This document shows positions 46,325 through 54,325 of a stretch of 64,000 bases of DNA, in pieces; position 1 is the first letter of the stretch; the number at the start of each line of letters is the position of its first letter. This DNA comes from JALZUE01 sp051251725 (GTDB taxonomy: Bacteria; Pseudomonadota; Gammaproteobacteria; Enterobacterales; Alteromonadaceae), in the NCBI GenBank assembly GCA_051251725.1, contig JBPOFN010000003.1, forward strand, positions 1-64,000. The letters run 5' to 3'. The notes under the pieces are model-generated. The model was given only the letters and a program-made list of their open reading frames with translations, made no database searches and had not been told where the DNA came from. A program made the position numbers and the translations under genes.

Positions 46325-46351
46325 GCCCCTATAAAAAAAGATAATAGGGGC
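46325..46351 (-). terminator. Intrinsic terminator between GH43 and GH127
   Basis: GCCCCTAT at 46325-46332 and ATAGGGGC at 46344-46351, with a T-rich tail in the minus direction. It would end or attenuate the MFS-GH43 transcript before the GH127 gene. Confidence 0.75.
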
Positions 46352-46369
46352 ACAATCGCCAGGGGAGAC

Positions 46370-47317
46370 TTATTCTTGTAGTGATGGTTTTCCGAAGACA
46401 GGTAAACCATTTTCGTCCCAACGTAAGGTTTTTACGTAGGTATGACGATTAGGATCCCAAAGAGGATCCCCTTCAATTTCTGTATAGGTTCTGGCGTGAT
46501 AAACTAAAATGTCATCTTTACCATCTTCTGAAACGGTGAAGCTATTATGACCCGCACCATAAACATTATGTTCAAAACAGCTTTTTAATACCGGCTCTTG
46601 TGCTTTAGACCAACTCGCCGGATCTAATAAATCAGCATCATCATCAGCGGTTAATAAACCCATACTGTAGTTTTCGTCGGTAGCACTGGCTGAATAGGTA
46701 ATGAATACTTTGCCATTACGTTGTAATACCGCTGGCCCTTCGTTTACCCAAAAACCAATAATTTCCCAAGGTAATTCAGGCTTGGTTAACATGATTGGCT
46801 GTGAACTTATGCGATCCGGCGTCTCCATTTTAGCAATGTAAAGGTTGCTATTACCTTGGATGCCATCTTCTTTTTGTGCCCATAAATAATATAGCTGTCC
46901 TTTATGGGTAAAGGTGGTTGCGTCTAAACAGAAGGTCTCGATACCGGTATCAACTTGTCCTAAAAACTCCCAGTTACCGGTAAGCGGGTTGTCATCAGTA
47001 CAACGTAATACGTACATTCTGTGTTGAAATAACTCGTCTTTAATTTCACGACTCGGCGCTATCGCAACATAAACATACCAAGCACCTTGATTGAAATGAA
47101 TTTCAGGCGCCCACACTAGATCTGAATAAGCACCCGTTTCTGGTTTTTGCCACACATTAACGGTTTCCGCATCCGCTAAGTCAGCAATGGTTTTAGCACG
47201 GCGTAGTTCAATATGATCATAAGCGGGTACTGAGGCGGTAAAATAATAATAACCATCGGTGTGCTTATAAATAAACGGATCTGCACGTTGTTCAATAAGC
47301 GGGGTAAGTATATTCAC
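46370..47317 (-). CDS. Cytoplasmic GH43 arabinofuranosidase
   Basis: About 315 residues with no signal peptide. I choose the GTG at 47317, preceded by GGAG at 6 nt; the frame's TTG at 47329 overlaps that ribosome site. The GH43 triad is Asp in QRADPF, Asp in CLDATTF and Glu in WVNEGPAV. It is a paralogue of the secreted enzyme at 39771. It lies 17 bp after an MFS symporter, so it probably trims short arabino-oligosaccharides after uptake. Confidence 0.83.
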   Translation of the reverse strand: MNILTPLIEQRADPFIYKHTDGYYYFTASVPAYDHIELRRAKTIADLADAETVNVWQKPETGAYSDLVWAPEIHFNQGAWYVYVAIAPSREIKDELFQHRMYVLRCTDDNPLTGNWEFLGQVDTGIETFCLDATTFTHKGQLYYLWAQKEDGIQGNSNLYIAKMETPDRISSQPIMLTKPELPWEIIGFWVNEGPAVLQRNGKVFITYSASATDENYSMGLLTADDDADLLDPASWSKAQEPVLKSCFEHNVYGAGHNSFTVSEDGKDDILVYHARTYTEIEGDPLWDPNRHTYVKTLRWDENGLPVFGKPSLQE

Positions 47318-47334
47318 TTGATACTCCAATTCGT

Positions 47335-48738
47335 TTAAATAGATGTTGTAGGTGTAGAACCTGCAGCTTCAATTTGAGGATGTTCTTTACTAATGATTAA
47401 TTCATTAGCGATTAATTCGTTTTTAATGGTTTCATATTTTTCATTGTTAATTTTATACTTGAACATTAACAAGCCCATAATGGTGTGGAATACACCAGGA
47501 ATAATTGACAGCATTAAGGCAATACCCGTTAATGTGTAAGCCGTTTGTTCTTGATTAGGAACGTAATTAAAGTAGGCAAGTAACATAGCAACAATGTAAC
47601 CGGCTAAACCCATCCCCGCTTTTTGTGAGAAAGAAATACCGCCGTAAGCTAAGCCCGAAACACGTTTTCCGGTTTTCACTGTACCGTAATCAATCGCTTC
47701 AGAAATAATTGACCAAAATACAGGGGCATGCAGATCAACGACAAATGAGAGAATAAAATAGAGAATAAAAGCGAGTAAAACATCGCCAGGCGAGACGAGA
47801 AAATATAGTATTACGCTCAGTAAACCAACGAGTAGTTGGCTATATCGAAATAGCTTAATTTTACAATAATGTTTAGTGATCCACGTTGATGCGACCATTG
47901 CCAAAATAGCGGCAACAACACCGCTAGAAATAAAAGCGGAAGACATGGCGGCATCACCACCTAAATAGTACTTGGCGTAAAATAAAGCGACCGAGCCACG
48001 AATAACATAACCAATGGTGCCTACGACACAAATTGAACAAAGAATTAGCCACTGATCATTTTTTAATAACAAGCGCACTTGCGATAAAAAAGGCTTAGAT
48101 TCAACTTTATGCTCAATACGTTCGGTGGTGGTGAAAAAACAGAAGATAAATAATAAAGCCCCTAGAATTGCCATTAATCCCATGGCAAATTGATATCCGT
48201 CGGCTAGGTCATCTCCGCCCCATAATTCAGCTAAAATTGGCACTAAAGAGGTAACTAATAAAGCGGCTATTTTAGCGAAAAACAAACGATATCCGTTCGC
48301 GGATAACTTCTCTTTTGGATCGTCAGTTAATACGCCAATCAGTGAAATATAAGGAATTGTAACAACAGTGAACATAATGGTAACAAAGATATAGGTAGCA
48401 TAAGCCCATACGAGTTTACCGTTATAGTCTAAATCAGGGGTACTAAAGGTTAAAAAAACGGAGATACCAAAAGGTATTGCCATAATTAAAAAGTAAGGGC
48501 GATATCGGCCCCAACGTGTTGTATATCTGTCGGTAATAACACCCATAAGCGGGTCGGTAATCGCATCAATTAATCGAACTGACAAAAGTAGTAATGCGAC
48601 GTCTTGTGGTTTTAAACCGAAAACATCGGTATAAAAGAATGTGATAATTAACATCATGGATGAAATCACAACATTGACGGCCATATCACCAGATCCGAAT
48701 CCTATTTTTTCTAATACTGTAAGTTTGGAAGAACTCAT
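47335..48738 (-). CDS. GPH-family MFS sugar symporter
   Basis: A 467-residue protein with about twelve helices of the glycoside-pentoside-hexuronide (MelB/XynB-like) family. The opening EKIGFGSGDMAVNVV, then DPLMGVITDRYTTRWGRYRPY, is diagnostic. AGAGG precedes the ATG. It starts the minus-strand unit with the cytoplasmic GH43; a likely role is import of arabino-oligosaccharides. An operator-like palindrome lies between it and the divergent GH43 gene at 48960. Confidence 0.9.
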   Translation of the reverse strand: MSSSKLTVLEKIGFGSGDMAVNVVISSMMLIITFFYTDVFGLKPQDVALLLLSVRLIDAITDPLMGVITDRYTTRWGRYRPYFLIMAIPFGISVFLTFSTPDLDYNGKLVWAYATYIFVTIMFTVVTIPYISLIGVLTDDPKEKLSANGYRLFFAKIAALLVTSLVPILAELWGGDDLADGYQFAMGLMAILGALLFIFCFFTTTERIEHKVESKPFLSQVRLLLKNDQWLILCSICVVGTIGYVIRGSVALFYAKYYLGGDAAMSSAFISSGVVAAILAMVASTWITKHYCKIKLFRYSQLLVGLLSVILYFLVSPGDVLLAFILYFILSFVVDLHAPVFWSIISEAIDYGTVKTGKRVSGLAYGGISFSQKAGMGLAGYIVAMLLAYFNYVPNQEQTAYTLTGIALMLSIIPGVFHTIMGLLMFKYKINNEKYETIKNELIANELIISKEHPQIEAAGSTPTTSI

Positions 48739-48892
48739 TATTACCTCTATTGTTTACCTATTCTAGGTAAGTCATCGTCACTTAGTATTAAATAACCTTG
48801 TTTTCTTTGCTGATTAAGCAAGGTCTATTAGACCGGTTAATTAATTTTAAGAGGATGCTTCCGCTTTTATTTAATATTATGCTACTATCATT

Positions 48893-48909
48893 AATCATAC
48901 AATAGTACT
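48893..48909. promoter_or_regulatory. Arabinan-locus operator-like site E
   Basis: AATCATACAATAGTACT keeps one good half-site (ATANTAC on this strand) but is degenerate in the other. It lies in the divergent MFS/GH43 region, 51 bp before the GH43 start. Confidence 0.4.
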
Positions 48910-48959
48910 TAATGGTATTTTGTTAAAAATAATTTCATTTAATGTAAGGAAAATTTATT

Positions 48960-50006
48960 TTGTATCTTTCAGTCAGTATAAAAAAATCTATTAAAAGATT
49001 AACTTATATCGTATCCCTGGTTTTTTTTACGCTCAGTTGCCAAGCAGATATATTGCCACAGTTGGATATTCATGATCCTGTGATTGCTCAAGAAAATAAT
49101 GAATATTACCTTTTTAGTACCGGACCAGGCATTACTATTTACCAATCGTCTGATCTTATTCATTGGCAATTAGATGGCCGAGTTTTTGAAAAAGAACCGG
49201 AATGGGCTAAGTCAGTTTCACCTTCGTTTGATGGTCATCTATGGGCGCCAGATGTTATTGAACATAACGGTATTTTTTACCTTTATTATTCGGTCTCGGC
49301 GTTTGGTAAAAACACCTCGGCGATTGGGGTTGCTACCAATAAAACTTTAGACAAAAGCTCGCCAGATTATCAGTGGCAAGACCAAGGCATTATTATTCAG
49401 TCAGTACCACATCGAGATTCATGGAATGCCATTGATCCGGCCATTATTTTTGACCAACAAGGCACACCTTGGATGAGTTTTGGTTCATTTTGGCAGGGGT
49501 TAAAAATAGTGAAGTTAGCCGATAATTTAACTTCAATTGCCCAACCTGAAGTATGGTCAACCATTGCTAAGTTAGATCGTTCAACCTTGCTCAATGAAGC
49601 TGAGCCTGGTCCGGCAGAAATAGAAGCCCCATTTATTTATAAAAAAGACGACTATTACTACCTGTTTGTTTCTTACGGGAAATGTTGTCGTGCCGATGAA
49701 AGTACTTACCATTTAGCGATGGGGCGTTCTAAATCAGTAACGGGTCCTTATGTAGATAAAGCGGGTAAAGATTTATCCGCAGGCGGTGGCAGCATTTTAT
49801 TAAAAGGCACCAAACAATGGCCAGGGTTAGGGCACAACAGTGCTTATCGTTTTAACAATAAAGATTACTTAGTTTTTCATGCTTATGAGTCAGCAGATAA
49901 AGGCTTACAAAAATTAAAAATTGCTGAAATGACATGGACAGCTTCCGGCTGGCCTGAAATTGATCCGAGCATTTTAAATAGCTATGTAAGTACCGTAAAA
50001 AAATAA
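48960..50006 (+). CDS. Secreted GH43 arabinan endo-1,5-alpha-L-arabinosidase
   Basis: A 348-residue enzyme starting from TTG at 48960 with AAGGA about 10 nt before; no usable ATG exists nearby. A signal peptide ends around SCQA. The GH43 triad is Asp in DIHDPVI, Asp in AIDPAII and Glu in AEIEAPFIY, with KCC as in the endo-arabinanase group. It shares this pattern with the ricin-GH43 protein at 42110. It leads a plus-strand row of four GH43 genes, 16 bp before the next. Confidence 0.86.
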   Translation: MYLSVSIKKSIKRLTYIVSLVFFTLSCQADILPQLDIHDPVIAQENNEYYLFSTGPGITIYQSSDLIHWQLDGRVFEKEPEWAKSVSPSFDGHLWAPDVIEHNGIFYLYYSVSAFGKNTSAIGVATNKTLDKSSPDYQWQDQGIIIQSVPHRDSWNAIDPAIIFDQQGTPWMSFGSFWQGLKIVKLADNLTSIAQPEVWSTIAKLDRSTLLNEAEPGPAEIEAPFIYKKDDYYYLFVSYGKCCRADESTYHLAMGRSKSVTGPYVDKAGKDLSAGGGSILLKGTKQWPGLGHNSAYRFNNKDYLVFHAYESADKGLQKLKIAEMTWTASGWPEIDPSILNSYVSTVKK

Positions 50007-50022
50007 AATAGAGAATAAAAAT

Positions 50023-51087
50023 ATGACATTTAACTTAATTTGTATTAGCAAAACTCGCCTTCGACTGTTGTTGGTGATGGTCAGTGTTTTGTTAGCCGCT
50101 TGCCAAGAGAAAGCGGTAAACACGCCGGTAACACCCGAAAATATCAAAATTGCCGGTGAAACCTTTGCTAACCCGTTATTCCGTAATGGCGCCGATCCTT
50201 GGATGCATTATTACAATGGTAATTATTATTTAACCACCACCACGTGGACGTCAGAATTAGTGATGAGAAAATCACCGACTATTGAAGGCTTAGCGTCAGC
50301 ACCAGCACATAATATTTGGACTGGCGACCAAGCGGACCGCTGTTGTAATTTTTGGGCGTTTGAATTTTTCCCACTGCAGCGCCCAGAAGGCTTACGTTGG
50401 TATGTCATTTATACCGCAGGAATTGAAGCTGATTTTAGCGGCCAACGCAATCATATTCTAGAAAGTGCCGGTTCTGATCCCATGGGCCCTTATCAATATA
50501 AAGGCACACCAATGACAGATCATTGGAATATTGATGGTAGCTACTTTGAACATGATGATGGTTTATATTTTTTATGGTCTGAATGGCATGGTGATGATCA
50601 AGTTAACTTGATTTCAAAAATGACCAATCCTTGGACGTTAGAAGGTGAGCGTACCATTATTACCCGTCCGGTTTACGATTGGGAAAAATCCGGCTTAAAC
50701 GTTAACGAAGGACCTGAAATTATTAAACATAATGGTCGTACTTTTATTGTTCATTCAGCCAGCTTTTGTAATACCGAAGATTATAAATTAGCGGTTGTTG
50801 AGTTAACGGGTGATGAGCCATTAAAAGCAGAATCATGGACAAAATATGACGAACCTTTTTTTAGTAAAGGGAACGGTGTTTATGGCCCAGGCCATCATGG
50901 CTTTTTTACTTCGCCTGATGGTAGTGAAGAATGGTTAATTTACCACGGTAATTCATCACCAAGCGATGGTTGTAGTGGTACTCGTGCCGCACGCGCACAA
51001 CCTTTTACGTGGAATGAAGAAACAGGTTTACCTAACTTTGGTGAACCAGCCGCCGACAAAAAACAAATCAAGGTACCAAGTGGTTAA
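50023..51087 (+). CDS. GH43 lipoprotein, cut from its lectin tail by a TAA
   Basis: A 354-residue lipoprotein (lipobox LLAAC) with a GH43 propeller: Asp in NGADPW, Asp in NIDGSYF and Glu in NVNEGPEI. The stop at 51085-51087 falls in a linker (KVPSG), and the same frame continues without interruption for 283 more codons of beta-trefoil sequence. So the ancestral protein was about 638 residues, and one base change (for example GAA or AAA to TAA) shortened it. The catalytic domain itself is complete, so the enzyme may still act, without its carbohydrate-binding part. A sequencing error is an alternative. Confidence 0.82.
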   Translation: MTFNLICISKTRLRLLLVMVSVLLAACQEKAVNTPVTPENIKIAGETFANPLFRNGADPWMHYYNGNYYLTTTTWTSELVMRKSPTIEGLASAPAHNIWTGDQADRCCNFWAFEFFPLQRPEGLRWYVIYTAGIEADFSGQRNHILESAGSDPMGPYQYKGTPMTDHWNIDGSYFEHDDGLYFLWSEWHGDDQVNLISKMTNPWTLEGERTIITRPVYDWEKSGLNVNEGPEIIKHNGRTFIVHSASFCNTEDYKLAVVELTGDEPLKAESWTKYDEPFFSKGNGVYGPGHHGFFTSPDGSEEWLIYHGNSSPSDGCSGTRAARAQPFTWNEETGLPNFGEPAADKKQIKVPSG

Positions 51088-51939
51088 AGTGGGCCACTAA
51101 CCGCACAAGTTGAAGGGGTTAAGTACCGCATTGTTGATCGTCAATCGGCGTTATGTTTATTAACGGATACTCAAGGCAATACCACTACCGGCACTTGTGA
51201 GAGCAACAATAGTGAATGGGTGATTGACCCAGCTAACGATGGTTACTATCGCTTAGTTAATACCAACGGTAAATTTTTAACCGAGCAAGCTTGTTTAACT
51301 GAACAAGGTGGTGCAGTTGTATCACAACCTTGGCAAGCGAATACGTGTCAACGTTGGTCAATTGATGCGTCAAATAACGGCTGGGTTCGCTTTGCTAACG
51401 AACAATCCATTCGTAATTTACAAGTGAATAACTGTTCTACACAAGAAAATAGTGTAGTGACGGGAGAAAATAAAATTCATGCGTGTACTGATTGGCGTCT
51501 TGAGCCGGTATCTACGTTTGCGATGATTAATGCGTTAAGCGGTAAAGTTATTTCTGTGGACGAGTGTAGCGCTGCTGCTAATGCGAATATTAGTCAACAT
51601 GCTTTTACTAATTCAGCCTGTCAAAAGTGGCAAGCTACGGCAACCGATAATGGTTATTACAAATTTAAATCACTAAATTCAGATTATTGTTTAGCGGTAC
51701 AAAACGTTAATACAGGAAAAGTCGAAATTGCCGGTAATATTGCGCAAGACGATTGTAGTAAAGCTGAAAGTGAATGGCGTTTTGAATTATTAAAAAATGG
51801 TTCGTTACGCATGGTGTCAAAACTTCATGGTTTATCGTTGAAAGTTTCGGGTCAGTCTATCAATAACAACGACAATATTATTCAAGAAGTATGGAAAGAT
51901 ACTATCTATCAACATTTTTATTTCCGCGTTGCGGAATAA
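51088..51939 (+). pseudogene. Detached ricin-type (CBM13-like) tail of the GH43 at 50023
   Basis: In frame with the upstream GH43 after its TAA. It holds six W-centred repeats (SEWVID, CQRWSID, CTDWRLE, CQKWQAT, SEWRFEL and a final YQHFYF), consistent with two beta-trefoil domains. An internal GTG-like or ATG-like start at 51220 would lack the first repeat and any signal peptide, so independent function is doubtful. The sequence is otherwise free of frameshifts, which suggests the stop is recent. Confidence 0.8.
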
Positions 51940-52026
51940 TTCATCTCGTCAGCTATTGATGTATTAAATGATCACTTGGTGTTGAGTATCACTCAGCACC
52001 ATATTTATTAGCATATGGTGTTTTAT

Positions 52027-52995
52027 ATGAAAAAATTTATAACTAGCTTGTTAACCGCCGGCATACTGTTTAGTACGGTGAGTGTTGCCAAAAACCCAAT
52101 TATCGATAATGTTTTTACTGCCGATCCTGCCGCTATTGTTCACAAGGATACCGTTTATCTGTATACCGGCCATGATGAAGCCGAGCTGGGCAAGCCAGGT
52201 TTTGTGATGAAAGACTGGTTATTGTTTTCGTCGAAAGATATGGTGAATTGGCAAGCGCATGGACCTATTTTAAAAGTAACCGATTTTAAATGGGCGCAGC
52301 ATTCTGCATGGGCTGCACACATGATAGAACGCGATAATAAGTTTTATTTTTATACTTCGGTTTATTCAGACCAAGGAGAAAAGCCTGGCTTTGCTATTGG
52401 TGTTGCCGTAGCTGATAGTCCAACAGGGCCGTTTAAAGATGCGCGCGGCAGTGCGTTATTAACCAATGAGATGACAACACAAAGCCCGATCAGCTGGGAT
52501 GATATTGATCCGGCTATTTTCATTGAAGAAAATGGCGATGCTTATATGTTTTTTGGTAACTCGGTACCTAAGTACGTCAAACTAAAAGACAACATGATTG
52601 AGCTTGATGGTGAAATTAAAGTAGTTGATATTCCGCATTTTACTGAAGCCCTCTGGGTTCATAAAAAAGATGATAATTATTACTTAAGTTATGCCAGCGG
52701 TTTACCTGAAACGATTCATTACGCGATGAGTAAAAGCATTCATGGGCCATGGGAATATAAAGGTTTACTTAATGAAGTAGCCGGTAACAGCAATACTAAT
52801 CATCAAGCTATTATTGAATTTAAAGATAAAAGTTACTTTATTTATCACACCGGCGCTATGCAGCATAATTCACCGGTTGGTATTGGCGGTGAGTTCCGTC
52901 GAGGGGTTGCCGTTAATGAGTTGGAATACAATGCTGATGGCACGATAAAACCGATCATCATGACCACCCAAGGTATTGTTAATCCGGTCAAATGA
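52027..52995 (+). CDS. Secreted GH43 enzyme, tandem copy 1
   Basis: About 322 residues from the ATG at 52027; the frame's earlier ATG at 52015 adds four residues before the signal peptide (VSVAKNP). Triad: Asp in FTADPAAI, Asp in DDIDPAIF and Glu in FTEALWVHK. It is strongly similar along its length to the next gene, so the pair arose by duplication. The subfamily differs from the endo-arabinanase type; arabinofuranosidase or xylosidase activity is likely. Confidence 0.82.
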   Translation: MKKFITSLLTAGILFSTVSVAKNPIIDNVFTADPAAIVHKDTVYLYTGHDEAELGKPGFVMKDWLLFSSKDMVNWQAHGPILKVTDFKWAQHSAWAAHMIERDNKFYFYTSVYSDQGEKPGFAIGVAVADSPTGPFKDARGSALLTNEMTTQSPISWDDIDPAIFIEENGDAYMFFGNSVPKYVKLKDNMIELDGEIKVVDIPHFTEALWVHKKDDNYYLSYASGLPETIHYAMSKSIHGPWEYKGLLNEVAGNSNTNHQAIIEFKDKSYFIYHTGAMQHNSPVGIGGEFRRGVAVNELEYNADGTIKPIIMTTQGIVNPVK

Positions 52996-53045
52996 TCTCT
53001 CTATATTTATCCTTTTTAAATTAACTTATATATCAATAAAAAAAC

Positions 53046-53074
53046 GCGTTTAGCTAAATTTTTTGGCTAAACGC
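53046..53074. repeat. Intercistronic stem-loop between tandem GH43 genes
   Basis: GCGTTTAGC at 53046-53054 and GCTAAACGC at 53066-53074. There is no T tail on the plus strand; the stem ends 12 bp before the second start codon and may affect its translation or transcript stability. Confidence 0.5.
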
Positions 53075-53086
53075 CACGAGGTTAAA

Positions 53087-54061
53087 ATGAAAAAATTATT
53101 TTCTGGCTTATATTACGTCACATTAACAGCTTGTTTAGCGATGAATACATCCGCCTTAGCTAAAAACCCAATCACCGATAAAATGTTTACCGCCGACCCT
53201 GCCGCCATGGTTTATAACGATACCGTTTATTTGTATACCGGCCATGATGAAGACACCGATAATACCTTTTATAAAATGAAAGATTGGTTATTGTTTACCT
53301 CAACCGACATGGTTAACTGGCAAGCCCATGGTCCTATCATGAAAGTGACTGACTTTACATGGGCAAAAGAGCAAGCTTGGGCAGCTCATATGATCGAACG
53401 AGACGGTAAATTCTATTTTTATACAACGGTTTACCATAAAGAAGATAAACCAGGCTTTGCTATTGGTGTTGCGGTGGCTGATACCCCTTATGGCCCTTTT
53501 AAAGATGCCCGTGGAAGTGCTTTATTAACCAATGACATGACCACACAAACTAAGAATGATTGGGATGATATTGATCCCGCTATTTTTATTGAAGATAACG
53601 GTGATGCTTACATGTTTTTTGGTAATTTAGTGCCAAAAGTGGTTAAGTTAAAAGACAATATGATCGAACTTGATGGTGAGATTAAAGTATTAGATTTACC
53701 TAATTTTACCGAAGCGTTATGGGTGCATAAAAAAGGTGAATATTATTATATTTCTTATGCCAGTGGTTTTCCTGAAACCATTCATTATGCGATGAGTAAA
53801 AGTATTCATGGCCCATGGGAATACAAAGGTTTATTAAATGAAATAGCCGGTAATAGTGAAACTAATCATCAGTCGATTATTGAATTTAAAGGCAAAGATT
53901 ATTTCATTTATCACAATGCAGCGATTCAGCATAATTCCGCCATTGGAGGGGGTAATCGTTACCGTCGTTCAGTTGCTGTTGATAAATTAGAATATAATGC
54001 AGACGGCACCATCAAGCGTATTATTATGACGACAGAAGGGATCACCGAACCCGCGAAATAA
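53087..54061 (+). CDS. Secreted GH43 enzyme, tandem copy 2
   Basis: About 324 residues from the ATG at 53087 (GAGG upstream). The signal peptide ends SALA. Triad: Asp in FTADPAAM, Asp in DDIDPAIF and Glu in FTEALWVHK. Paralogue of the previous gene; the main differences are the short loop after TGHDE and the C-terminal HNAAIQHNSA region, which might change subsite preference. It ends the row of GH43 genes and is closed by a hairpin. Confidence 0.82.
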   Translation: MKKLFSGLYYVTLTACLAMNTSALAKNPITDKMFTADPAAMVYNDTVYLYTGHDEDTDNTFYKMKDWLLFTSTDMVNWQAHGPIMKVTDFTWAKEQAWAAHMIERDGKFYFYTTVYHKEDKPGFAIGVAVADTPYGPFKDARGSALLTNDMTTQTKNDWDDIDPAIFIEDNGDAYMFFGNLVPKVVKLKDNMIELDGEIKVLDLPNFTEALWVHKKGEYYYISYASGFPETIHYAMSKSIHGPWEYKGLLNEIAGNSETNHQSIIEFKGKDYFIYHNAAIQHNSAIGGGNRYRRSVAVDKLEYNADGTIKRIIMTTEGITEPAK

Positions 54062-54084
54062 CTTAGCAATCTACTCCCTATAAA

Positions 54085-54111
54085 AAGATACTTAACCGGT
54101 TTAAGTATCTT
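54085..54111 (+). terminator. Terminator after the GH43 row
   Basis: AAGATACTTAA at 54085-54095 and TTAAGTATCTT at 54101-54111, 11-bp perfect stem, followed by a pyrimidine-rich tail. Confidence 0.7.
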
Positions 54112-54231
54112 CTCTTCTCTATTTAATCTATTTTTTGCTGATAAAATTTACGTAAAACCCTGCCCAAATTCATCGTTATCTTTTTCATCGATAAAACGCT
54201 TGAAAAGCTAATTAAACATGATATTGTTATT

Positions 54232-54248
54232 TGTAGTATGATAATACA
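54232..54248. promoter_or_regulatory. Arabinan-locus operator, site D (best match)
   Basis: TGTAGTATGATAATACA fits TGTANTATNATANTACA at every defined position. It lies 78 bp before the TonB receptor start. Confidence 0.75.
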
Positions 54249-54325
54249 GTATTCTTATATTGTGTTCTGATTAATATTAAAAACGAGAAAATAAAAATAA
54301 AATTTTCAAAAATAGGGAAAATATC

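Noticed and set aside
53046..53074. Plus-strand terminator between the tandem GH43 genes
   Set aside because: No T tail follows on the plus strand and the next ribosome site begins at once, so a transcript stop is unlikely.
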